64,000 bases of DNA from Crocodylus rhombifer (taxonomy: Eukaryota > Chordata > Crocodylia > Crocodylidae). The first letter of the stretch is position 1, and each line of letters begins with the position of its first letter. Shown piece by piece: positions 55,711 through 64,000 of this stretch. Location of the stretch: contig JAVSML010024702.1 of the NCBI GenBank assembly GCA_038503035.1, forward strand, positions 434,001 through 498,000, written 5' to 3'. Under the pieces are notes generated by a model, which searched no databases, was not told where the DNA came from, and was given only the letters and a program-made list of their open reading frames with translations. The position numbers and the translations under genes were made by a program.

Positions 55711-56283
55711 CAAATCCCGGGACGTCATTCTCCCCTTGTACTCGGCCTTGGTGAGGCCGCAGCTGGAGTACTGCGTCCAGTTTTGGGCTCCACAATTCAA
55801 AAAGGATGTGGAGAAGCTTGAGAGAGTCCAGAGGAGAGCCACGCGCATGATCAGAGGTCAGGAAAACAGATATTAGGATGACAGGCTGAGAGCCACGGGA
55901 CTCTTTAGCCTGGAAAAGCACAGGCTCAGGGGTGATCTGATGGCCACCTATAAATTTATCAGGGGTGACCACCAGGATCTGGGGGAACATCTGTTCACCT
56001 GAGCGCCCCAAGGGATGACGAGGTTGAACGGTCACAAACTCCTGCAAGACCATTTCAGGCTGGACATAAGGAAGAATTTCTTTACTGTCCGAGCCCCCAA
56101 GGTCTGGAACAGTCTGCCATTGGAGGTGGTTCAAGCACCTACATTGAACACCTTCAAGAGTAAATTGGATGCTTATCTTGCTGGGATCCTATGACCCCAG
56201 CTGACTTCCTGCCCTTTGGGCAGGGGGCTGGACTCGATGATCTCCCGAGGTCCCTTCCAGCCCTAATGTCTATGAAATCTATG
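55711..56283 (+). pseudogene. CR1-B, inserted into CR1-A
   Basis: 5'-truncated CR1 coding on the plus strand for '[20 protein letters not shown]', the [19 protein letters not shown] block and, after stops, FRLDIRKNFFTVRAPKVWN; it ends with 'ctggactcgatgatctcccgaggtcccttccagccctaatgtctatg'. Stops occur in the 'NRY*DDRL' and 'HLFT*APQG' positions. It is followed directly by a second CR1 tail that belongs to CR1-A. Confidence 0.85.
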
Positions 56284-56328
56284 AAGGTCCCTTCCAACCC
56301 TACATCTATGAATCTATGAATCTATGAC
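56284..56328 (+). mobile_element. CR1-A, terminal part
   Basis: 'gaaggtcccttccaaccctacatctatgaatctatgaatctatga' is a second CR1 3' terminus with the octamer-like tail, directly after the end of CR1-B. It completes CR1-A. Confidence 0.75.
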
Positions 56329-58034
56329 CCCTGGATATCCAAGGGTCTAATTTTGCCCCTGCACTGCAAATTTGCAGTGTGCGGAATATTTTCTCATTCC
56401 CAAATATCCCTCTTGTACCATCTCAAAGGCCTTTGAGATACTGCAAGATGCACGTGTGCATTTGTCTGGACATGCCCTAGGAGTCTAAAAACCCTAAACC
56501 CTGCCTGCAGGGGGAGGGAGCAGGGCCTGAGAATCTGAGTCAGCCTAGGCTGCCTCAGACTCAGTGTCTCTCATGTGACCTTTTGGGTAAATATGGCTCT
56601 TGTGGTTGGGGGGCCATCTGGAGAGCCCCTCCAGCAGGGCTGGGTGGGCAGAGGGCTGCAGGTGGGGAATGGGAGCACTAGCAGGGCTGGGGGAGGGGCT
56701 GTAGGTCAGGTGAGGGTCATGCTGCCCAGGGCAGAGCCTCCAGGAAGAGCCAGCTGGTTGGGCAGGGACAGGGAAGGGGTGGGTGGGGGCTGAAGGAGCT
56801 AAGAGGGCTCCACAGGCCCTCTCAGGCCAGCATGGGGGACCACTGGCAGCACCCTCGCACCAGGACCCAGCCCCACCATGCCCTGCCGGGGGTAGGGATG
56901 AGCAGGTAGGGTCTCTTATCCACATGGAGGAGAAGGCAGTGCCTGCAGCACTGCAGTCCCAGGAACATTGAGGCATGCAGGGTTCCGCCGCTATAGTGCT
57001 CAGCGATCACCCTGTCCAGCACCACAAGCCAAGGCAGGTGTGGACTCATGGCAGGTGCAGGCTGCCTCATCTGACCATGGATAGGGCTGGGGCTGGGGGT
57101 GCTGCACAGCCATGGTGGTTCCCAGTGATAGCAGCTCAGTGTGGGAACATGCATACCAAGCTGGGCACCCTCACTGCCCAGCTACAGTGGTGGTGGCAGG
57201 TCCTAGCAGTGATGGCAGAACTGAGTCTGCCTGTCCAGCCACGCTGCAGCCCCATGCTCTGCACCCCACAGAAATATGGTGGGGCATGTGGACCCCCATT
57301 CCTTTCGCAGCATGACTATGGGCATGCCTGGACCACCTCTATGCCATTGTTCCCCCCTCCCCCCATGGTGCAGGGCTGGTTTGGGCTTTCCAGAGCTTAG
57401 CTCTGATAGCCTGAACTGGACCTATGCCATCAGTCCCCATCCCCCTCCCCACCCTGTGATGGCACAGAAGCATTTTGGGCACACCAGACTTTGGGATTTT
57501 TTTTCAGGGATTTTTCAGTTTTCAAATAGGGAACACCAGAATTCCTGTTGGGAAGCCAGTGGCAGGACCCTGCCTGCTCAGAGCTGGCACCTTGGACCCA
57601 TTTGAAGGTGGCTGACCTCCTGGCCCCAATTAGTCAGGAGGACATGCTTTGACAGTTCAAAGCAGGCCACCACCCCTGGAACATCTTCCGGCCAATAGCT
57701 GCCCAGATGGCCAGGCAGGGGGAACACATGGCAGTAGTGCCTCACAAAGGCCAACTTTGCAGCCACAGTCTACTGGCAGCTGGCCCAGAGGGGCAGATGC
57801 CTCTATGGGCTGTGCAGTCCCCATCCGGGTCTGGCAGGTGCACAGGTCAGATCCAGGCAGCAGCCCCCACTGCCAGACTGCTGCAGTGGGTAGAGAGTGC
57901 AGGGAACTCTCAGGGCTGCTTTGTCAGTCCAGCTGGGACAAGGGGTAGTGTCCCCAGGTACCAAATGGCTGGGCCCCAGAAGCTCCTGAGAGTGAGCAGC
58001 CCTGAGCTACTTGTGTCACAGGCCAGCTGGGCAC
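56329..58034. other. Unassigned GC-rich sequence
   Basis: A perfect 18-bp palindrome CACTGCAAATTTGCAGTG lies at 56362-56379. The remainder is GC-rich with overlapping frames (56545-57400, 57649-58039), none with a recognisable domain. Possibly an old DNA element, but I could not set ends. Confidence 0.35.
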
Positions 58035-59013
58035 TGTGAGTATATCAATTTAGTTGCAGACTGACTGAGTACTGCAACTTTATTAGTCACTGGGCTTTTT
58101 GGTTCAGGATCGAGGAGGTGATGTTGGAAAGGAAAGAAATGACAAGTTTTACTTACAAAAAGGAATGAATTTTACTTATGAAAACAAAAGATATAGTTTG
58201 CATATATAACAGTTAATAAAAAGGTTAAGCTAATAAACAGACAGTGATAATAAAGCAGCTAAAGAAATTAACCAAGAGTTCCCACTTGGTTAGTAACTTA
58301 TCGATAGTCCCTCGGTTAGAAGATGCACGTCAAGTTGAATCAGCGAAGTCAGGCTTCTCTGAACTGGGCTGCCCGAAGGAGAACCAGCGGAAGCCCCTCA
58401 GTCAGGATCTGGTCCTCGCTCTCACAGGGTGTAAGAGAGATCCGTGGGGGTATGGGACAGCAATGACCTTTCTGTTCCATTCTTCCTGAGGGTTACTATG
58501 ACGTGTGTGTTCTTTTATATTCTAATTATGCTAATTTTTTAGTTATATAGCCATTCCTAATATTCATTATAGCTGTTATCCTATGGGGTTAAAAGGTGTT
58601 AGACATTATTATAATAAGTTACTGCTCAAGCTTGGGTTTATCCAATAAGCAAACTGCAACACAGCATCTTCAGGTTTGAAATGAACATTACCCCACCTAA
58701 ATCCAGCTCCTTCAGAACTCTCTGACTATGCTTTTTTGAGATGTTCTTTCTTGAAATGTGCTGGATAAGCTAGGCAGTTGCATCCAGTTTTCATCATCAT
58801 CAAGGCTAAATTCTGAGCAAGAAAGAACTATTAGGTCAGCTAATTTCACAGCTATAGCTTTGTCTTTGAGGCCTAGTCAGTTCCACAAACAGTTACAAGT
58901 TACATTTGCAGGTTACAAAAATACAAGCTTCATATTAGACAAAAGTTCCAAATGCCTCCAAGAAGCACATATTTATTTATTGCTTATTAATTTCTTTGGT
59001 TCTGGCCATCACA
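58035..59013 (-). mobile_element. LTR-like segment
   Basis: Read on the minus strand it would begin TGTGATGGCCAGAACC (59013) and end CTAAATTGATATACTCACA (58035), with AATAAAGTTGCAGTACTCAG near the 3' end (about 58060-58085), a typical R/U5 arrangement of a retroviral-type LTR. The flanking 5-mers do not match, and no retroviral genes are present in the window. Confidence 0.5.
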
Positions 59014-60636
59014 TACTTGACAGGGCAGCTTTTTGTACTGATGGGGCCAGGACAGGGCAGTTTCTTATACTGCTGGGGATAGCACAGGTGCTAGCCCTGG
59101 GCTCTAGCTCCCCCTGGCTACAGATCCAGGAGGAGTCAGGCAGGTTTATTTTGCCCCAAGTTGGCACAATTTCCTCACATCAAAGTGTGTGTCCAGGCAC
59201 GTGCGCTGAAGCAAAAAGCCCCGGCTCAAATTTGCCCCACTTCTATTTCAGCTGCTGCAAGTGCACGTGCTTGCATGTGTGGATGCACCCTTAAAGGCCA
59301 AAATGGTTTTCCCATTGATGACACCCACCAATATTAGAAGTATCTCCATTCAAGTCAATAGGTGTAAGTGAGAAGACAATCAAGCCCTCCTAAAAAAATT
59401 ATTAAATAAAAAATGGGAAGTGTTTAATAAAACACAGTGTTCCTTAATCTATTCAGGACCTTCTCAGCTTGGAGATGGAAGGTGCTGGTATTTCTTTAAC
59501 TCTTTCGGTTGCTGAGAGAGATTTGATTTATGAACAAAATGCCCTTTGATATATGTCATGATAATTAAAGACCAGGATCTGCTTTGTCAGCTGCACATTG
59601 CTGGTGTGAGACAATGTGCTACAGGTATTTTAGAGCAGGGATAATGTCTCCGGCAGTCACCTGGGATTCACTATAGAAAGTTTTGGAAATAATATACATA
59701 ATTTTTTGAGTGTCTGCTTGGAAAATGATGCTTCATTCTTGAGGAGATAGGTGAAGCTATTTTCAAAAGCGCAGCTGCAAGCCAGCAACCTCAGGTATTG
59801 TGGGGATATATAAATGATTATGCAAAAATAACTAGGCAAGTCAGCAATGCTTGCTGGTAAACCCTTTCTTCTGTTTCAGAAAAGGAGGTTAGTAGTATCT
59901 GAAATAGAGCTGGTATTTCTAAATCAGTAATGAGTTTTTTAAAGTGATCTATATCTCCTGATCAGGTGCATGTCAAAAGCAAAACATTTGCCTAAAAATC
60001 AATTTACCTTTCAACATCATTTCAGTTTTTGATTTTCACCCAGCATTCTGCTCAGCCAGTGTTGTGCATCCAAATGTTCATCCAAAGCGAAAGCTCCAGT
60101 CAGAGAGAGAAGCTTCAACACTCTTTCTTCCTCTTTTCCAGTAGCATAAGAGTGATGTTGTAGCTGTGATGGTCCAGAAATTATGTAAGGGACAAGGATT
60201 TCTTAGGGTGATATCTTTAATTTCTTTAATTTGGATTATCTGTTGCTAGGGCTCCACTTCCTCCAGAATGAGCGGTGGAAGTTTCCCATGCTCATATACG
60301 CATAAAGCAGTGGTGCATATCTACCCCAGCCATGGAAGATGTAAGAACTACTGAGGTATCTCCTTTTCTTTCCTTCTTTGTGACAGTCAGTAACATGCTG
60401 CTTCTGTCTGTCCCTTCCACATACAAGGTCAGGGGCTTGGAGAGTGCTTTCTTCTGACTGTAGCTCCTTATGCCCAGCAACTCATTTTCCTTCCTACTAG
60501 TCTTCCCAACTGGACCCATTCCTGACAATGTAACAGAAATCACCCCTCTGCCTATCATCCAGATACTGGCCACTTCATTCTAGCCCATCAAGACCAGAAG
60601 GGTCATAGAATATGGGTGTACCAGGCTGTGTAACAC
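59014..60636. other. Mostly unassigned; a miniature-element end near 59180-59291
   Basis: 59180-59291 ends with 'gcatgtgtggatgcaccct', whose complement GGGTGCATCCACACATGC matches the termini at 39966 and 40189. The remaining sequence has no supported feature. Confidence 0.4.
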
Positions 60637-60896
60637 TGGCCACGTCTACACAAGATGCTGACTGTGCAGTTGTCACTGCGTAGTCATTTAGTATTTGCAC
60701 ACCCAAGTACTGAATGACTACACAGTAACTGGCAGTACTGTGCACTAGCATCTCCACGTGGCTTCATGGTGATGCCAACTGCATGTTAGCTTGTTACTAC
60801 TGCACAGTAGTGTTGTGTCACAGTTCGTGCCCCATGATGCTACTGCGCAGTAGTAACAAGCTACTGCACAGTAAGCTTCTGATGTAGATGCAGCCA
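60637..60896. mobile_element. Miniature inverted-repeat element, 260 bp
   Basis: Left end TGGCCACGTCTACACAAGAT and the reverse complement of the right end TGGCTGCATCTACATCAGAA are similar, with a shared inner CTGTGCAG. Two further stems lie inside: 'gtcatttagtatttg' with 'gtactgaatgac', and 'gcttgttactactgcacagtag' with 'ctactgcgcagtagtaacaagc'. The entire element can fold into a branched hairpin. No coding. Confidence 0.65.
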
Positions 60897-62052
60897 TTCA
60901 GTCTGAGTTGTTATAGCTCTCACTTGCACTGAAGGATCCATTTTAAGATGATAGTTGCAATGCCCCTCATACCTTCCACTAATACAAGAAGGAAATGATG
61001 CAGCGTAGTGTCCAACTGATAAAACCCACTCTGCTGCACAGACTTCCCATGATAGCAGTTACAGTAGCTCCACTGAACTCCTATAAATATACCGTTGTAG
61101 TGTGTCCTCACCAGCCTGACTGGTGCAAAGAAACCACATGTGTTCACACACACAACCACTTCAATACCAGTGTACTATGGATAGCTATTCCACAGTCAGG
61201 CTCCACCGTAACTTCTTGGAGCAGCAGTTTGCAGAATAATTTTCCAGAGCAGTAGAGGTGCTGTGCCAATTTTTCCTAATGTAAAATATGTTAATGGTGG
61301 TTTTCAATATATTAAACAGCATGTGTTTCATAACATGAAATAGCATCAGTTTGCATAAAAATAGTCTTTATTGTTTAAACATGAAAAGCCTTATGTCTTC
61401 TCACATATAAACAGACAGATTGGGTGTATGGGAATACAGATGCTGCAGTATTTCAAAACAGGAGTACAGGAGGCATTTCACAGTGACGGCTGATAACTGC
61501 AGGGGACACAGGAGCAATGGAGGATTGTGCTGGGAAGCCCTGATGCAGCTGCGCATCTGTGACTAGCACTGGCCATGGATGCAGATTGCCACAGTGCTTA
61601 AAGTCAATGTAGTTAGGACACCACTGGCCATGGATGTGGACAGACAAAAGCATTTTTGGGTATCGTCATAAGCAATGCTAGGGGAGCACAAAAGGGAACA
61701 GTCACATCATGTAGTATCTGCCTCTTGCAACAGAAACAATACCCCTACTACACAGCGCTGGCAAAGATGAGCAGTGATTTATTTTTGGATTATCCTTGCA
61801 AGTGATTCAAATCCCCACTTCCCTTAGGATCCAGCCCATATAAAGTCACTAACCAGGAGTCCCCTTGCAGATAGTATTGTAAGCGACACTGCAAGTGACA
61901 GGGAATCTGTGCAACTTGGTGAGTACTCTGGAGCCAAGATTTCCACTGCAAATATTCAACCTCAAAGAAAATATGCTAATACTAAAGTCCAGTAAAGGCT
62001 TATAAAGCCATTGATTTTTTTTAAGGCCATTGATTTTCTTGCTTCTAGAGCC
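60897..62052. other. Unassigned sequence
   Basis: Minus-strand frames at 60920-61159 and 61453-61653 lie in a row and could be a relic of a mobile element coding region, with AATAAA on the minus strand near 61366. I recognise no family motif and give no function. Confidence 0.35.
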
Positions 62053-62060
62053 TCTATGAT

Positions 62061-62411
62061 CATGAACAGCGCATGCCCCAGTGGCTGCGGGGGCATGGCT
62101 GTGCTGGCGGCAGTAAGTGGAGAGCTCACACAGATGCTGTCAGCATGGTCAGTGCCAGGGGGGTGGAGGGGGGCTGGCAAGCGCTGACCAGGGGTTGGCG
62201 ACCACCCACAGGCACTGCTGGCAGCATCAGCAGTGGCCAGCAGTGATCACAGACCACCTGCAGATGGCACCGGCGGTGTCAGCAGTGGGGTGGTGAGCTG
62301 CAACTGCACGCAGGCACCACCGTCAGTGTTGGCAGCGCCTTTTTGTAGGGGGTGCACTGCCACACTCGCGGTGCACATGCACTCGCATGCACCCCCTATA
62401 TGTCACCACTG
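62061..62411. mobile_element. GC-rich hAT-like miniature element, complete copy
   Basis: TCTATGAT occurs at 62053-62060 and 62412-62419, a perfect 8-bp duplication. Left end CATGAACAGCGCATGCCCC; reverse complemented right end CAGTGGTGACATATAGGGGG. The body holds repeated 'ggcaccg.cggtgtcagcagtgg' subunits and a subterminal palindrome (tagggggtgca ... tgcaccccct, 62348-62400). It is 351 bp and without coding. Confidence 0.8.
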
Positions 62412-62463
62412 TCTATGATCATCTGCAGAACAGTAGTCAAAGAACATCATCCAGTTCATAACA

Positions 62464-63020
62464 CAGGCAGTCCTTGACTTACAACGTTTCGAGTTACAAT
62501 GTTTTGCACTTACAACTTTCATAAACTGACACCCTGTTTCGACTTTCTGACGTCAGTTTTGACTTTACAACACTTGATCCAATGTGATGTCATGCCAGCA
62601 AACAAGTTCGCTGCATCGTCCCATCTCCCTGGAGAACATCTCTCCAAACTTCCTTGGACACTTTCTTTAAGAAAGCAGACAAGACTCCAGAAAAACCTGC
62701 AGCCAGGATTCCTGAGAAGACTCCAGCCAAGAGCCCTTCAAAAAGTCCAGCAAAGTCACCTCAAAAAAGTCCTTCCAAATAAATATGATTGCTATTTACA
62801 ATATAAATAAATTGATGTAGCTACATTACTCATCTATAATTGATTGAGTACAAAATTCTGGGTTATTTTTGGTGAAAATAGGGTATTGGGCCTTGGTTCA
62901 GGAACCAGTCCCCCATTTATAACATTGTTTCCTATGGGAAAATTGGTTTCGAGTTACAATGTTTTGACTTAAGCCATGTTTTTCAGGAACCAAATGTGTC
63001 GTAAGTCCGAGTACTGCCCG
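62464..63020 (+). mobile_element. Tigger-type (pogo) element, internally deleted
   Basis: Left end CAGGCAGTCCTTGACTTACA and the reverse complement of the right end CGGGCAGTACTCGGACTTAC are inverted repeats; a second inner pair 'cgagttacaatgttttg' occurs at about 62490 and 62951. The right flank is TA and the left flank CA, which could be a mutated TA. The interior contains only the C-terminal part of the transposase gene. Confidence 0.75.
62615..62782 (+). pseudogene. Tigger transposase C-terminal remnant with K/S/P-rich tail
   Basis: In the frame ending with TAA at 62780-62782 the sequence reads TSLDTFFKKADKTPEKP, the motif that closes pogo/Tigger transposases (consensus like TSLDSFFKK), and continues with repeated KTPEK, AKSPSK and AKSPQK words up to the stop. 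The catalytic DDE domain is missing. The tail resembles histone H1-type basic tails in composition only; a DNA-binding role is a guess. A different frame (62499-62810) is longer but is a shadow. Confidence 0.65.
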
Positions 63021-64000
63021 TACTTTGTGAGGACTATGACTTTGAAGCCATAACTTATTTTTTAGGACTTTTTAACAAAGGGAGGCTAACATGGATAAAT
63101 ACGGTGTGTCAGTTTAAGATAAAATAACTTTTCCTGATTAACTCATTTATGTGGATGTTTTTATTAGGGCTGATCTATCCAAAACTGTCTTTATCCACTT
63201 TAGAAGCTCTAAAATGGATGGAACTAATTTGAAGTGGGACATTCTTAATCTGGAATAAGGGCATCTACAGAGGGAAATAATCAACTATTGTTAACTTCTG
63301 TCAAACCCATTTTTAATAGAGTACTGGATTATTGAAGATTTTTTTTTCACAAAAATGTCTGTTTTTTTATGAAGCTTCAGTGTTTTTTTGAAAAATAGAA
63401 TACGCTAACACTCTAAACTTTTGGTTTTCAACCAAAAATATGTCAGCTCTGAAATGGCACCACAGTGCCTCAGGTGAGTTCTAAGTCAGGTGCTTTGTGC
63501 CTTCATTCACCTGTATGACCTGGCCAGACTTCATCTCTCAGGTTACACAATCTTTCCTTTCCAAGAGAGGAGGTCTTAGTCTATTTTGGGAGATGTAATC
63601 TGAAACAGAACTGAGTCTATAGAGAAGTACGCGAGTTTGAGGTAATCGGAACATTGTTTCATGAAGCACTGAATGGCATTTCAGAACCAAATGATTTTGA
63701 TACCTGGCTGAAATATTTTGGATTTTGATTTCTTTTTTCTTGAAAACGAACAATTTCATCTTAATTTTCTTTCTTTAAGTTTTTTAAAATCCATTTTTCA
63801 GCCATCTGACTTGGATAACATTCATATTCAAGACTACTATTCAGGTGATATACAGCACACAAATATACACAGCATGTTGTTCCAGCTAACCAGAGGCTCA
63901 GAATTCCCTGCCTTTGCCTTGCAGTATTGGATAGAAAATACAGTGGTTCTCCCCAGCCTCCCCAATCTGCGTGTCTACACTGGGGTAAGTCCTTGGCCTA
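63021..64000. other. Unassigned AT-rich sequence
   Basis: No repeat family or gene recognised. A minus-strand frame at 63538-63759 has no domain. Confidence 0.4.

Noticed and set aside
58035..59294. Search for retroviral gag/pol/env next to the LTR-like segment
   Set aside because: No retroviral coding motif found; the 178-codon plus frame 58758-59294 has no domain and lies antisense to the LTR.

Overview
The window looks like intergenic or intronic DNA from a sauropsid vertebrate, most probably a crocodilian (turtle is the main alternative). The grounds are a dense load of CR1 non-LTR retrotransposons of several ages, MIR-type SINEs, Penelope-like remnants, many short hAT-like elements with 8-bp target duplications, Tigger-type elements and solo LTRs. 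No prokaryotic gene organisation is present, and I could not support any host protein-coding exon, tRNA, rRNA or CRISPR array. Every open reading frame I could interpret belongs to a transposable element, and all of these are broken. Two 10-base N runs (14610-14619 and 49179-49188) are assembly gaps.

Layout. 1-4700: a hairpin-rich miniature element, a MIR, an inverted-repeat element with 22-bp termini (2453-3106), then a young CR1 inserted in an older CR1. 4380-10270: mixed old CR1, the end of a TAGGGCTGTG-type hAT, and two LTRs, one a complete solo LTR with a perfect 5-bp duplication (9410-10266). 10600-14870: an ancient CR1 split by a 711-bp hAT-type element, a CR1 3' end, a Penelope-like C-terminal fragment and a hAT miniature element. 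15180-20000: a GC-rich hAT-like miniature element, LTR-like segments, a Tigger miniature element and two Penelope 3' tails. 20211-22921: the best-preserved retrotransposon, a 2.7-kb CR1 on the minus strand with endonuclease and reverse transcriptase. 23000-33460: hairpins, CR1 ends, MIR, and a 1-kb hAT-type element with an internal minisatellite. 33890-35900: a decayed hAT transposase with BED zinc finger. 36100-42100: CR1 remnants, an LTR and miniature elements. 44800-56330: two related hAT-type elements, a 1.1-kb solo LTR, a 79-bp perfect inverted repeat, a G-rich minisatellite and a three-layer nest (LTR and CR1 both inside one CR1). 58000-63020: an LTR, miniature elements and a Tigger element that keeps a lysine/serine/proline-rich transposase tail. 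The rest is unassigned.

The elements do not form a cellular pathway. What the window offers is an insertion history: several nests can be ordered, and several non-autonomous families recur in multiple copies with target duplications that fix their boundaries. I did not find a convincing new functional system. The most useful observations are the recurrent short families, the shared LTR box, the nests, and the exact 79-bp inverted repeat.
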